Origin: Prochlorococcus sp. AG-347-J14
GTDB taxonomy: Bacteria; Cyanobacteriota; Cyanobacteriia; PCC-6307; Cyanobiaceae
Assembly (NCBI GenBank): GCA_003281505.1
Contig: QCBU01000004.1
Span: 1 to 64,000, forward strand
Direction: 5' to 3'
Length of the DNA: 64,000 nt
The notes beneath the pieces were generated by a model. It was not told the origin of the DNA and ran no database searches. It worked only from the letters and a program-made list of their open reading frames with translations. Below, one piece after another: positions 20,776-31,807 of this stretch; within the stretch, counting starts at the first letter, position 1, and each line of letters starts with the position of its first letter. The position numbers and the translations under genes are program-made.

Positions 20776-22140
20776 TTATAAAATTTTAGTAGTCTCTCCA
20801 TACAAATCATATTCATCCGCAAAAGAAATATTTGCTTCAACAAATTTACCAATATAATTTTTCAAATCAATTTTATCCTTAACAGATAAAATTACTGTTC
20901 CGTCAATTTCAGGGGCGAAATTATAGGACCGACCTATTAATTCGTTATTATCTGATATTTTTTCTACCAAAATCTTCATTTTTGAACCAACATATGACTG
21001 ATTTTTATCTTTGGAGATATTTTGTTGAACTGAAATAACGTTATCTTTTCTTGCCTCTGCAACCTCTAGGGAAACTTTATTTGGCAAATTAAAAGCTGCA
21101 GTTCCTTCCTCAGGAGAAAAAATAAACACTCCCACATGATCAAATTTGTGCCTATTCAAAAATTCGAGAAGATGTTCAAAATGTGCTTTTTTTTCTCCCG
21201 GGAATCCAACAATGAGACTAGTTCTTAAAACAGCAGATGGAATTTCTTCTCTAATTTTCTCCAAAATTGATTCATTCAAAGAAGCCTGCCAAGGTCTATT
21301 CATACTCTTCAATACATCTGGATGACTATGCTGAAGTGGTAAATCAAAGTAAGGCACTATATTCTTTGAATCTTTGAAAGCTCTAATAACTTCATCAGTT
21401 AAACCCGTTGGATAAGCATAATGTATCCTTATCCAAGGAATTGGAACTTTAGAAAGCTCATTCAAAAGTTTTACTAATTTTGGTTTTCCATAAATATCTT
21501 GACCATAATTAGTTGTTATTTGACTAATTAAAATAACTTCTTGAATACCCTGTTTTGCAAGACTTTTGGCTTCTGAAACTATAGATTCTATTGTTCTACT
21601 TCTTTGAGGACCTCTCAACTTAGGAATAATACAAAAAGCGCAATTATAGTTGCAGCCTTCAGCAATGCGAAGATAAGCAACAAATTTATTTTTATCTACA
21701 AAACGAGGTATTTCTTCATCTGCAATAAATTCCGGTATTTTTGAAACTTCATTAACGATTTCTCCTTTTTCTACTCTGTCTAAGACCTTGGCTATCTTTT
21801 GATAATCTCCTGTTCCAATCAAACCTTTAATTTCAGGGATTTCTTTGATAAGCTCATCTTTAAAATGCTGAGCCATACAGCCTGCGACAATTACTTCCTT
21901 TCCTTGATTTGTATATTCTAGAATTTTTCTAATAGATTCTTCTCTAGCTGTTTCAATAAAACTGCAAGTATTTACAACAACAACATTTGCATCATTTATA
22001 TTGCTATCAACTTCATAACCCTCTTTATCTAATAAGCCTTGCATATGTTCAGTATCAACAAGATTTTTCTCACAGCCAACATGACTGAATGCAACCTTAG
22101 ATAGTTTTTTTTCTTTTACATTGAGACTATTTTGTTTCAC
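20776..22140 (-). CDS. rimO: Ribosomal protein S12 methylthiotransferase
   Basis: [36 protein letters not shown] radical-SAM motif, C-terminal TRAM. Confidence 0.96.
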   Translation of the reverse strand: MKQNSLNVKEKKLSKVAFSHVGCEKNLVDTEHMQGLLDKEGYEVDSNINDANVVVVNTCSFIETAREESIRKILEYTNQGKEVIVAGCMAQHFKDELIKEIPEIKGLIGTGDYQKIAKVLDRVEKGEIVNEVSKIPEFIADEEIPRFVDKNKFVAYLRIAEGCNYNCAFCIIPKLRGPQRSRTIESIVSEAKSLAKQGIQEVILISQITTNYGQDIYGKPKLVKLLNELSKVPIPWIRIHYAYPTGLTDEVIRAFKDSKNIVPYFDLPLQHSHPDVLKSMNRPWQASLNESILEKIREEIPSAVLRTSLIVGFPGEKKAHFEHLLEFLNRHKFDHVGVFIFSPEEGTAAFNLPNKVSLEVAEARKDNVISVQQNISKDKNQSYVGSKMKILVEKISDNNELIGRSYNFAPEIDGTVILSVKDKIDLKNYIGKFVEANISFADEYDLYGETTKIL

Positions 22141-22245
22141 AACTTGAAAAATAAGAATTAAAAGATTTATACAGCATTTCGTATATAACTCTCATGCCAA
22201 GATAATATTAGGATAGATAATGTAAATAACAAACTTTCTTTTTGT

Positions 22246-23181
22246 ATGGCTCTTAAGACTTTAAACAGAAGAAATAAAAAAGATTTGAAATGGCCAAAAA
22301 TCATAATCGCAATTCTTAGCACTATAGGCATAGTTGATACAGGTTCGATTACTTTAAAAAACTGGGGATTATTTACTTCGCTTTCATGTCCAGGGATACA
22401 AAATGGTTGTGAAACAGTTTTAAATAGCCCTTGGGGTACTTTATTTGAAAATAATCAAATAAATATACCTCTCTCATTAGCTGGATTTATAACATATTTA
22501 TCAATATTAGTTATCACAACAATACTCTCGCTAAATTTAATTTCCCCAAAAGAAAAACTAAATAAGTTTTTATGGTGGTTAGTATTTCTAATTTCTTGTG
22601 CGTCATCAACATTTAGCTTTTTGTTGATAAATATAATGTTTTTTAAGATTCAAGCATATTGCTTTTTTTGTATACTTTCAGCAATTTTATCGTTTTCTAT
22701 CTTTATAATTTCTATGATTGGAGCAAAGTTTGAAAGTAGAGAACCTATGATTTTTAGAGGTTTCATTGCAGCCATCAGTGTCCTGCTGGGAGGACTAATT
22801 TGGTCAACAAACGTTGACCCCTCTAATGCTATTGATGTTGCAAACCCCGCTGAAAATATATCACCAATAATTACCACTTCAAGCTCTCCCCAGAAGGTAA
22901 AGTTTGCAAAATATTTAAGTGAAAACAATATTGTTATGTATAGTGCTTACTGGTGCCCACATTGCCATGATCAGAAACAATTATTTGGTAAGGAAGCAGT
23001 GAAAGAATTGAAAGTAGTTGAGTGTGCTAAAGATGGTAAAGATAATGACTATGAACTATGCCAAACGAAGGGAATCAGTGGATTTCCTTCTTGGGAAATA
23101 AATGGAGAAATAATTAGTGGTACGCGTGACTTAAATGAATTGGCAACAAAAACCGACTATCAGGGAGATCTTAATTTTTAA
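22246..23181 (+). CDS. Vitamin K epoxide reductase (VKOR)-thioredoxin fusion
   Basis: Multi-TM VKOR domain with AYCFFCILS (CXXC) and C-terminal thioredoxin-like YSAYWCPHCHDQK. Confidence 0.93.
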   Translation: MALKTLNRRNKKDLKWPKIIIAILSTIGIVDTGSITLKNWGLFTSLSCPGIQNGCETVLNSPWGTLFENNQINIPLSLAGFITYLSILVITTILSLNLISPKEKLNKFLWWLVFLISCASSTFSFLLINIMFFKIQAYCFFCILSAILSFSIFIISMIGAKFESREPMIFRGFIAAISVLLGGLIWSTNVDPSNAIDVANPAENISPIITTSSSPQKVKFAKYLSENNIVMYSAYWCPHCHDQKQLFGKEAVKELKVVECAKDGKDNDYELCQTKGISGFPSWEINGEIISGTRDLNELATKTDYQGDLNF

Positions 23182-24838
23182 TAAATCTTTTTTGAATTTT
23201 TTGATCTAACTTTTGTCTAGTATGGCATTCCCAATTTTTATCTTTATCAGGAAAATCATCTCTATAATGCCCTCCTCTACTTTCTTCTCTAAATAGACAA
23301 GCTTTTAATAAAGTTATTGTTGTTATTTGTCTATTCTTTAAATCAAGTAAAAGATTTAATGCTCTTCTATTACGTTCGCTAAGTTTTATTTTTTGATCAA
23401 ATTTTATTTTTTCAAGACTATTTAGTAAATCATTTTTATTTAATTTATCTATATCATTTTGAATGATATTTAAAAATTTACTCATATTTACCTTATTTCG
23501 AGATACACCTAAATTTAACCAACATAGTTTTCTTAATTCATCAATTTTTTCAGCAATTATAGAAATTTGATCTTCTTTAGGATCTTCAATATCAAATTCT
23601 TCAAATGATCTATCAAGTTTTTCAATTTTAGAAATGTCATTCAAAACAATTGAAGACATTTTTCTTGCGAAGACAAGACACTCCATCAGTGAATTACTTG
23701 CCAGTCTATTAGCACCATGAACACCTGTAGAAGCAACTTCCCCAACGGCATATAATCCTTTTCTTGTTGAAGATGCATTTAGATCAGTTTTAACACCTCC
23801 CATCCAATAATGAGCTGCAGGTGCTACGGGAATAACCTCATTTAAAGGGTTAACCCCATAATCCTGACATCGACTTAAGATCGTGGGGAAGCGCTCTACA
23901 ATTTTTTCTGGGTCAATATACCGAAGATCTAAGCCAACATGATCCACATCATTATCATGCATATTTTTCATAATTGCTCTACTTACCTGATCCCTAGTAG
24001 CTAGATCACGATTTTCAAGATTTTTAACTGGACTTTCACCATTTTTGTCAACTAAAATCGCTCCTTCTCCTCTAAGTGCCTCAGATATTAAGAAGCAAGG
24101 TGCACCATAAAATTTTAAAGCTGTTGGATGAAATTGCACGAACTCTAAATCTTCGATAGCAGCTCCTGCTTTCCATGCAAGAGCAATCCCTTCACCAGAT
24201 GATTGTGCAGGGTTTGTTGTATTTGTAAATAAGTGCCCACCCCCACCTGTAGCCAAAACAACAGCTCTAGATTTAATCCAATATAAATTTGCTCCATCAA
24301 GAACCTGAACTCCTCTACATTCTTTATTTTCAATAAGAAGTTCAGTTACTCTTACACCCCTGCAATGAAGAATATTTTTTTGATTCTCAATATGATCTTC
24401 TAAAACTTCAACTAATGCTCTTCCAGTACGATCTTTAACATGTAAGACTCTTCTTCGTGAATGGGCTGCTTCCAAGGTAGTAGCTAGTTGATCGGAACTT
24501 TGATCAAAAATCATCCCTAAATTCTGCAACCTTTGTACACAACTTGGAGCTTCTTTAACTAGCATTTCTACAGCTTGAAAATCACATAGTCCATCACCTG
24601 CTTTTAAGGTATCCTCAGCATGAAGATCAAATGAATCATCTTGTCTAACAACAGATGCAATTCCGCCTTGAGCCCATCTACTGGAAGATACCTTACTAGT
24701 ATTCCTATTTAAAAGAAGCACTTTTAAATTTGAGGGTAATTCAAGACAAGTCATGAGGCCAGCAGCTCCAGCACCTATAACGATTACATCCCAATTATTT
24801 ATTGGTATCGGTTCTTGCGAAAATGGAGGCCTTAACAT
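23171..24838 (-). CDS. nadB: L-aspartate oxidase
   Basis: VIVIGAGAAGLMTCLEL, SSRWAQGGIASV, FVQFHPTAL, SRGGHYRDDFP. Confidence 0.95.
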   Translation of the reverse strand: MLRPPFSQEPIPINNWDVIVIGAGAAGLMTCLELPSNLKVLLLNRNTSKVSSSRWAQGGIASVVRQDDSFDLHAEDTLKAGDGLCDFQAVEMLVKEAPSCVQRLQNLGMIFDQSSDQLATTLEAAHSRRRVLHVKDRTGRALVEVLEDHIENQKNILHCRGVRVTELLIENKECRGVQVLDGANLYWIKSRAVVLATGGGGHLFTNTTNPAQSSGEGIALAWKAGAAIEDLEFVQFHPTALKFYGAPCFLISEALRGEGAILVDKNGESPVKNLENRDLATRDQVSRAIMKNMHDNDVDHVGLDLRYIDPEKIVERFPTILSRCQDYGVNPLNEVIPVAPAAHYWMGGVKTDLNASSTRKGLYAVGEVASTGVHGANRLASNSLMECLVFARKMSSIVLNDISKIEKLDRSFEEFDIEDPKEDQISIIAEKIDELRKLCWLNLGVSRNKVNMSKFLNIIQNDIDKLNKNDLLNSLEKIKFDQKIKLSERNRRALNLLLDLKNRQITTITLLKACLFREESRGGHYRDDFPDKDKNWECHTRQKLDQKIQKRFIKN

Positions 24839-25605
24839 TAAACCAATCCACTAAAAGTTGGTTGCAGAATTGCTAAAACAATAAAAATACCATCAACAAT
24901 TAATGTCGTTTGAATTACGTAACCAGAAACTAAGAGTGCTTTACCACTAGTAGTATTAATTGTGGCAAAATCCAAAATTTCTTTTGAAATAAACCAAAGT
25001 ATAAGAGCAACAAAAACGATAATAGATAATGATTTTATTTGAATAAGACTCTCTGAAGTTTTTTGAAGAATCATGGGTGCATTTTCAGAATCTGCTGTAA
25101 TTACCTGCCTCCATTGATCCATGATTCCGATTAAAAATATTGTAATGTCGGTAACTGCAGTTCCAAATAAAGAAGAGATATAAAAACTTGAACCTATTTT
25201 CCAATTAGTACCTAATCCAATTAAAGCTAATGGGAGAACTACAGCTTCAACAGGTATGTGTAGGATAGGAAATGGACTTAACCATCCCCAGAACAAACAT
25301 CCACCAAGCCAACTACCTGATACACCTAGTAATAATGAACTGACAATAAACCACTTATTTGATCCTTTGCGATTCAAAACAATTGACGCTAAGACAATAA
25401 CAAAAGTAAAACATAGAGCACTTATTGGTTCTAATCTCACCCAAGGGGCTTGAACAAAAATAGGTAAAATTACAAAAAAAGAAGACCACAATCTTAAAGA
25501 TATAGGATTTGATAAAAAACTATTTTCGTATGAATCAACTGTCTTATGAGATTCATAGTTGAATTTATCTTTTACTTCTAAGTTTTTTGTAATTAATTCT
25601 TTCAA
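24838..25605 (-). CDS. Conserved cyanobacterial membrane protein (DUF3120-like)
   Basis: Multiple TM segments: WVRLEPISALCFTFVIVLASIVLNRKGSNKWFIVSSLLLGVSGSWLGGCLFWGWL. Confidence 0.75.
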   Translation of the reverse strand: MKELITKNLEVKDKFNYESHKTVDSYENSFLSNPISLRLWSSFFVILPIFVQAPWVRLEPISALCFTFVIVLASIVLNRKGSNKWFIVSSLLLGVSGSWLGGCLFWGWLSPFPILHIPVEAVVLPLALIGLGTNWKIGSSFYISSLFGTAVTDITIFLIGIMDQWRQVITADSENAPMILQKTSESLIQIKSLSIIVFVALILWFISKEILDFATINTTSGKALLVSGYVIQTTLIVDGIFIVLAILQPTFSGLV

Positions 25606-25783
25606 TGAAAAAGGTTATTTTAATTAATCTAAATCGTGTTTTAGAAAACTGCGAATGCCATATTTTAATAAATAAAAGGCCCATAATTTCACACCTATAT
25701 TTAGTTTTTTAAAAGTATTTAATACACTTTGATGCATATATAAGTTTAGAATAAATATAAATAAGAGTATTTGGCCTTAAATT

Positions 25784-27163
25784 GTGTGGCAAGAAATTAA
25801 TTACACAGAAGATCCCATTGATCTTTTGGTTCCTAATATTACTTATAAAATAAATCCTGCAGAAATTGAAAGTATTGAAGCTAATTCTATTGCTGAACAA
25901 ATAGGATTTGAATCAGGTGACTCAATTATTAGTATTAATGGGAAAAAACCAAGAGATTTAATTGATTATCAGATTCTGATTAGTGAAGAAATTTTAGATA
26001 TATCAGTTTTAGATAAAAATCATGAGATTCACAATATAAATATTGAAAAAGATCAAGACGTTAATTTAGGTATAAATTTTAAAGATGCATTATTTGATTC
26101 AATCAAGCAATGCAATAATAGATGTCCATTTTGTTTTATTGATCAACAGCCAAGTGGTAAAAGAAAAAGCCTTTATATAAAAGATGATGATTATAGATTA
26201 AGTTTCTTATATGGCTCTTATTTAACTCTTACGAATTTAAAAAAAGAAGACTGGGAGAGAATTTCTATGCAAAAACTATCCCCACTTTTTATTTCAGTTC
26301 ATGCTACTGATCCTTCCACAAGAGAAAAATTATTAAAAAATAAAAAAGCAGGAGTTATACTTGATCAAATTTCGTGGTTTGAAAAAAACTCTATTCAAAT
26401 ACATGCTCAAATTGTTGTTTGCCCAGATATAAATGACGGGGATATTCTTGAGAAATCCATTTTGGAACTTGCTGAATTCTACAAAAAAACCTCTCAAACA
26501 GTACTTTCAGTAGCAATAGTTCCTGTAGGACTTACAAAATTTAGACCAGAAAATGATGGATTGAAATCAATAAACCCAGAATATGCAAAAAAAACTATTA
26601 AACAAGTAGAGAGAATTCAAGCCTCTCTACAAAATACTCTTGGGACTCGTTTTTGTTGGCTAGCAGACGAATGGTATTTAATTGCTGGTACAAATTTACC
26701 TAGTTACAAAACCTACGAAAATATGCCACAAGAATCTAATGGAGTTGGGACTATTAGAAACTTTCTAGAAGCATTAAGAGAGAGGACCCAAAACCTACCC
26801 CAAAAAGTAAAAAAGCCAAAAAAAGTTAGTTGGATTGTTGGTAAATTGGTTTATGAAGCCCTAATTCCTACAGTAAAGAAATTAAACTTAATTAATGGAT
26901 TAACAATTAATTTATATGGTTTGCCAAGTATTTATTGGGGTCAAGATCAAGTTGTTACAGGTCTTCTTACTGGAGAAGATCTAATTTACGGGCTAAAAAA
27001 TAAGGATTTAGGAGAAGCTGTTTACATTCCATCTATTATGTTAAAAATTAATACTGATTTATTTTTAGATGATAAAAATATTCAAGAAGTTGAGAATCAA
27101 ATAAATACTAAAATTCACGTTCTTGATGATTCAAATGATATTATTAATACTTTGATTGGTTAA
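25784..27163 (+). CDS. PDZ-radical SAM protein (DUF512, cyanobacterial FeS type)
   Basis: PDZ-like N-terminus, then CNNRCPFCFIDQ (CX3CX2C); GTG start. Confidence 0.88.
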   Translation: MWQEINYTEDPIDLLVPNITYKINPAEIESIEANSIAEQIGFESGDSIISINGKKPRDLIDYQILISEEILDISVLDKNHEIHNINIEKDQDVNLGINFKDALFDSIKQCNNRCPFCFIDQQPSGKRKSLYIKDDDYRLSFLYGSYLTLTNLKKEDWERISMQKLSPLFISVHATDPSTREKLLKNKKAGVILDQISWFEKNSIQIHAQIVVCPDINDGDILEKSILELAEFYKKTSQTVLSVAIVPVGLTKFRPENDGLKSINPEYAKKTIKQVERIQASLQNTLGTRFCWLADEWYLIAGTNLPSYKTYENMPQESNGVGTIRNFLEALRERTQNLPQKVKKPKKVSWIVGKLVYEALIPTVKKLNLINGLTINLYGLPSIYWGQDQVVTGLLTGEDLIYGLKNKDLGEAVYIPSIMLKINTDLFLDDKNIQEVENQINTKIHVLDDSNDIINTLIG

Positions 27164-27188
27164 TCGAATATTTTCGAAACTATAAAAC

Positions 27189-28616
27189 ATGCTTAGAAGA
27201 GTAATAAATCCTTTCTTATTTTTGCCACTTACTCTAAGTATGAATACCTTTAATGTTCTATCGAGCGAAGCAAAAAATTACATTGATAATGTTTTAGAAG
27301 AAAAATCAAATATTACTTTTGTTGATTATCAAGAAATAGAAAAACTTGTATTAAATAACCAAGAATTAAAATCATTACAAAACCTAGTAGCTTCTTCAAG
27401 TTTTAATCTTTCCAGTCAAATTGCCAAAAGATACCCATCCTTAGATTTTCAAGCCAATGGGTTACCAAAGTATGTCGCAGGTAAAAAGTACAATAGCAAT
27501 TCACCTACTTTAAAAACATCGCAATTTGCGGCTAGTCCCTCCCTGAATATTAAATGGGATGTAATTGCCCCGTTAAGAGGATCTGAAATTAAAATTGCCA
27601 AAACAAATTACAAAATTGCAAAAAATAATTATGAGATTAAGAAAAAAGATTTAATTCAAGAAGCAAGAATCAGATATCACAAGTACAAAAAGTCATATCA
27701 AGATATTCAAAATAAAAAATTCACACTTGATTTATCAATTACAAGTTTAGAAAATGCTAAATCAAAGCTAGATGCTGGAATTGGTACAAAATTTGAAGTT
27801 CTAGAAGCAGAAGCTCAATTATCTCGAGATCAACAATCACTTAATGAAAAGAAAATAGAACATGAAATTAATAAAATTTCTCTTAAGGAGATTCTTAATG
27901 TTAAAGGAGATTTCGAAACCAATAAAGAGCAAAATCTTATAGGGTTTTGGAATTATAAATTGAATAAGAATATTAATGAGGGTTTGGCTAAAAATCTTTC
28001 CTTAAAAAACCTTATTCTTCAAAAATCAATCAAAAAGAGCCAAGCAGAGAGCTTCTTAGCACAAAATAAGCCAAATATCTATATCAGTAATGCATTATCT
28101 AGTACATTTTCAAAAGGTGATTCTCTGGCAACTAATATCGACTCTGAAAAATCTGGATCTAATTATACAAATACCATAAGTCTAAATTTTGCATGGAGTA
28201 TTTTTGATGGCGGACAAAGTAAGAACTCTTACAAATCAAAAATAGCAGATGCAGAATCCGAAAAATATGCTTATGAAAATTTAAAAAATGTTTTAACCAC
28301 AAGTATTAGTAAAGCCTATTTAAATCTTAAATTAAATGAAGAAAAAATAATCTCTTCACTTAAAGAAATTGAATCCAGTAAAGAGTCTGTAAGGCTTTCC
28401 AGACTTAGATATGATGTCGGAATATCAACTCTAAAAGATGTTCTTATCAGGCAAAGTGAATTAAGTAATGCGAAATCAAAAAATATTAATGCAATATATA
28501 ATTACAATCTTAATATAGATGAATTAGAAAGATTAACTTTTCTTGAGAAAAGTAAAAATTGTTTAGGTGGTAATAATACTAAAATTAAGGATACAGAGTC
28601 TATTTGCAATAAATAA
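27189..28616 (+). CDS. TolC-family outer membrane efflux protein
   Basis: Signal peptide, duplicated coiled-coil OEP repeats, AWSIFDGGQSKNSY, RYDVGISTLKDVL. Confidence 0.88.
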   Translation: MLRRVINPFLFLPLTLSMNTFNVLSSEAKNYIDNVLEEKSNITFVDYQEIEKLVLNNQELKSLQNLVASSSFNLSSQIAKRYPSLDFQANGLPKYVAGKKYNSNSPTLKTSQFAASPSLNIKWDVIAPLRGSEIKIAKTNYKIAKNNYEIKKKDLIQEARIRYHKYKKSYQDIQNKKFTLDLSITSLENAKSKLDAGIGTKFEVLEAEAQLSRDQQSLNEKKIEHEINKISLKEILNVKGDFETNKEQNLIGFWNYKLNKNINEGLAKNLSLKNLILQKSIKKSQAESFLAQNKPNIYISNALSSTFSKGDSLATNIDSEKSGSNYTNTISLNFAWSIFDGGQSKNSYKSKIADAESEKYAYENLKNVLTTSISKAYLNLKLNEEKIISSLKEIESSKESVRLSRLRYDVGISTLKDVLIRQSELSNAKSKNINAIYNYNLNIDELERLTFLEKSKNCLGGNNTKIKDTESICNK

Positions 28617-28618
28617 AG

Positions 28619-29419
28619 ATGAAGCCACCAAATTTAACTAATAAGCAACTACGTGAATTAGATTCTTTATTTGAATTGGTTAGTCAACGTCAAACAAAAG
28701 ATTTTGGAAATATTAGCGCCAGCAATAAAGCAGATGGATCATTATTAACAAGTTGTGATTTATGGAGTGACAAAACAATCGTAGATGGCTTAGCTTCAAT
28801 AGCTCCAGGTGAAGGCGTCCTTAGTGAAGAAGGGCAAAAGTTAATTCCAAATTCAAAAGCTTACTGGGTGGTCGATCCACTCGATGGGACAACAAATTTT
28901 GCTGCCGGTATTCCTTACTGGTCTATATCTGTAGCAAGGTTTGTTGATGGTAAACCAAACTCTTCTTTTTTAATAATTCCTACACTGAAAAAAAAGTTTG
29001 TATCCATTAAAGGCAAAGGGGTTTGGTTAAATAACAAGAAAATTGATCCTAGCCAAAATAATCATCAAAGTGAATGCATTTCTTTATGTAGTAGATCAAT
29101 AAAAATTTTACAAAAAAAACCAAACTCAGTATTTCCTGGCAAAATCAGACTCTTAGGTGTATCAAGTTTAAACCTTACGAGTGTAGCGATGGGACAAACT
29201 TTCGGAGCAATAGAATCAACTCCTAAGATATGGGATATTGCAGCAGCCTGGCTGCTATTAGAAGAACTCAATTGTTCTATAGAGTGGTTAGAAACAGATC
29301 CTTCAAATTTAGTTTCAGGAGAAGACTTGAGCGATGTTAATTTTCCATTAATTGCTTGTAGATCTATTGAAAAGTATGAAATTTTAAAGCCATGGGGCAA
29401 TTTATTATTAGCAAAATAG
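28619..29419 (+). CDS. Inositol monophosphatase family protein
   Basis: SEEGQ, WVVDPLDGTTNFAAGIPYWSIS, WDIAAAWLLLEE. Confidence 0.93.
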   Translation: MKPPNLTNKQLRELDSLFELVSQRQTKDFGNISASNKADGSLLTSCDLWSDKTIVDGLASIAPGEGVLSEEGQKLIPNSKAYWVVDPLDGTTNFAAGIPYWSISVARFVDGKPNSSFLIIPTLKKKFVSIKGKGVWLNNKKIDPSQNNHQSECISLCSRSIKILQKKPNSVFPGKIRLLGVSSLNLTSVAMGQTFGAIESTPKIWDIAAAWLLLEELNCSIEWLETDPSNLVSGEDLSDVNFPLIACRSIEKYEILKPWGNLLLAK

Positions 29420-29510
29420 TTGCATCATAAATAAAAAATTGCTTGAAAAATTTCTTAATCAGATACAATAAAAATTAAGTTAAATAAATAAATATTTGAA
29501 GAAAATTAAT

Positions 29511-30425
29511 ATGCAGAGAAGTTCAACATGGATACTGAAAAGTTTATGGGGAGCTTGTGAGCGATGGAGCAAATCTGATTGTGTTGATTTAAGCGCTGCA
29601 TTTGCATACTACACACTTCAATCATTTTTTCCCATTCTTCTAATTTCTCTTTCAATAGCTTCATGGTTCCTAGGAAAACAAGAAGGATTAGATCAACAAA
29701 TAATTGACATTGCTGCTCAGCTTTTACCTCCTTCAGTAGTTGAGTTAGTAGAGACAACATTATTTAATTTAATAGATCAAGGTTTTGGGGCAGGAATTCT
29801 TGGGGCTATGTTTTTACTTTTTACAGCAGGAAATGCATATCTATCTCTTCAAAGAGGTTCGGATAGGCTTTGGGAGGACGAAATTCCTTCTAAAAAAGTT
29901 AATGCTGCTTGGAGAGTGCAAGCTTCGAAGTTTCTTCGAAATAGAGTTGAAGCCTTTTTAATAGTATTCTTTATTGGTTTTTTAATGGTACTAGATCAAA
30001 TTAGTGCAAATCTTAGAATGATCCCAAGTAACGTTTTAGAAAATCTTTCAAAATCTAATAATCTTATTTCTGATTTATTATTAAAGTTGCCGTTATTACA
30101 AGTTGGTCAGTTTGCAATACCACTAATTGGCTTTTCTTTAATGGCTCTTTTATTACAAGCACTTTTACCCAGTAGAAAAGTTCCATTGAAACCATTGTTA
30201 CCTGGATCTTTTCTTATTGGGATTGGCCTAACAACTTTGAACTTAGCAGTGAGTAAAAGTATTCTCTCACTTGGAGTAAGATTTCAAGCATATGGTTTTA
30301 TTGGAGGTTTTCTAGTACTTACTTTGTGGGTATGGCTATTAGGAGTGATTTTATATTTTGGACAGTGTTGGAGCGTAGTAATTGCTAGTATGACTTTAGT
30401 TAATAAAAAAAGAAATTATAAATAA
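29511..30425 (+). CDS. YihY/BrkB family inner membrane protein
   Basis: DLSAAFAYYTLQSFFPILLI, GFIGGFLVLTLWVWLLGVILYFGQCW; start at ATG 29511 preferred over TTG 29496. Confidence 0.9.
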   Translation: MQRSSTWILKSLWGACERWSKSDCVDLSAAFAYYTLQSFFPILLISLSIASWFLGKQEGLDQQIIDIAAQLLPPSVVELVETTLFNLIDQGFGAGILGAMFLLFTAGNAYLSLQRGSDRLWEDEIPSKKVNAAWRVQASKFLRNRVEAFLIVFFIGFLMVLDQISANLRMIPSNVLENLSKSNNLISDLLLKLPLLQVGQFAIPLIGFSLMALLLQALLPSRKVPLKPLLPGSFLIGIGLTTLNLAVSKSILSLGVRFQAYGFIGGFLVLTLWVWLLGVILYFGQCWSVVIASMTLVNKKRNYK

Positions 30426-30436
30426 GGATAACTGAG

Positions 30437-30778
30437 GTGAATTATTTTCTTAAAGCTAATAAAAATCTTCTTACCTACTCATTAATCATCCTTATCGTTA
30501 TTCCAATTTTTGGATTTAACTTTTTCATTAGTTTTGTTGGAAATATTCTACTTCTATTATTTTTAATTCCTCTTCTATTATTAGTTTTAGTGATTATAGT
30601 TTTTAACTCTTATAAATCTAAAATTTATACATGCAGTAATTGTGGGGCAATATCATTAGCTTTAAGTGAAACCTGTATGAATTGCGGTGCAGATTTAGAG
30701 AATATAAATAAGAAAAATAAATTAGATAAAAATCCTAGTGAAAGTACCATTGATGTGAAATCAGAAGAAATTAAGTAA
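30437..30778 (+). CDS. Two-TM zinc-ribbon hypothetical protein
   Basis: CSNCGAISLALSETCMNCGA (two CXXC knuckles) after two TM helices. Confidence 0.75.
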   Translation: MNYFLKANKNLLTYSLIILIVIPIFGFNFFISFVGNILLLLFLIPLLLLVLVIIVFNSYKSKIYTCSNCGAISLALSETCMNCGADLENINKKNKLDKNPSESTIDVKSEEIK

Positions 30779-30782
30779 AATA

Positions 30783-30929
30783 CTAACCTATTCCAATTTG
30801 TCGAAGAATACTTTGTCCAGTAATTAATTCAGTACCAAGTCCAATCAAAATACCCATCATTGCCATGCGGCCATTCCATGTTTCTGCAAAATTTACAAAA
30901 CCAAACCTTGGTTGATTGTCTTTATTCAT
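30783..30929 (-). CDS. High-light-inducible (Hli/SCP) protein, 48 aa
   Basis: Absent from ORF track. MNKDNQPRFGFVNFAETWNGRMAMMGILIGLGTELITGQSILRQIGIG*; WNGRMAMMG is the chlorophyll-binding signature. Confidence 0.93.
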   Translation of the reverse strand: MNKDNQPRFGFVNFAETWNGRMAMMGILIGLGTELITGQSILRQIGIG

Positions 30930-30998
30930 AATTAACTTATTTATCTATCAGAATATTTTAACGTTTTAAGGAAGATTTTATGAAAAATAACAAATTAT

Positions 30999-31382
30999 TT
31001 ATTTAACATGTCTTACACCATCAACAGGTCGATACTCATCGCCAGTTAATTCCTCATATACAATAGCTGGCAATCCTGTATCAAACATTGTTTGCAATGC
31101 TTCTTTTAACATAGGATTCCAACCTCCAGTACTTACTTTTCCATGTCTTACAGTCCAGTCCCAAGTTCCTTGAAGATCTCTAGGGAGTCTACCTTCTCTA
31201 TCTCTTCTCGCGACTAAGTCTAAAGATTCAACAATACCGACAATAACTGGATTTTTACCATAAGAAGGAGTAAGGCTTAGTTCAAGTCTCACTGGATCTT
31301 CTTTAACCATTTTCAAACGAAACCTTGGTGGCAATTTGAGTGATCTTATTACAGCTGAAACAATTTTTGTTCTTAATTCCAA
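30999..31382 (-). CDS. Conserved cyanobacterial hypothetical protein
   Basis: 127 aa, MELRTKIVSAVIRSLKLPPRFRLKM; family not named with confidence. Confidence 0.75.
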   Translation of the reverse strand: MELRTKIVSAVIRSLKLPPRFRLKMVKEDPVRLELSLTPSYGKNPVIVGIVESLDLVARRDREGRLPRDLQGTWDWTVRHGKVSTGGWNPMLKEALQTMFDTGLPAIVYEELTGDEYRPVDGVRHVK

Positions 31383-31407
31383 ATTTTTTTCCTTATATGT
31401 ATTTTGA

Positions 31408-31671
31408 TTAATCAGTTGTTGAACCTTTTTCTTCTAATGAGGAGTCATTATCATTCGAAAATCTTACTGTTAATAGTTCCTCTTCTGTTATGTTACCTGA
31501 TTTATCTAAAAGTTCTGGATGTATTGTGTACTTTTTTTGTTTAAAACTGGAGGAACTCAAACGCTTATTTTTATTATCGGATATACCCCAACCATTAGAC
31601 ATTACTTTAAACGCTTTCCAAACTAAATAAGTTAAGGCCGCAGAATATACGATAGGAAAAAGAATAGTCAT
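31408..31671 (-). CDS. DUF2973-like small membrane protein
   Basis: IVYSAALTYLVWKAFKVMSNGW N-terminal TM, IHPELLDKSGNITEEELLTVRF. Confidence 0.7.
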   Translation of the reverse strand: MTILFPIVYSAALTYLVWKAFKVMSNGWGISDNKNKRLSSSSFKQKKYTIHPELLDKSGNITEEELLTVRFSNDNDSSLEEKGSTTD

Positions 31672-31807
31672 TGAACTTATAAATATTTTGAATATATGTT
31701 TAATATAATAGCCTGAAAAAAAGAAATTTAGCTATTTTAAGTCACTAAATTATTCTCTAGATTCAATTAAATAAATTACCAGTTATATTAAATTAAACTA
31801 GAGTGTT

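Noticed and set aside
25709-25900. Minus-strand 63-aa ORF overlapping the start of the PDZ-radical SAM gene
   Set aside because: Antisense to conserved N-terminus and AT-rich leader; no recognisable features.
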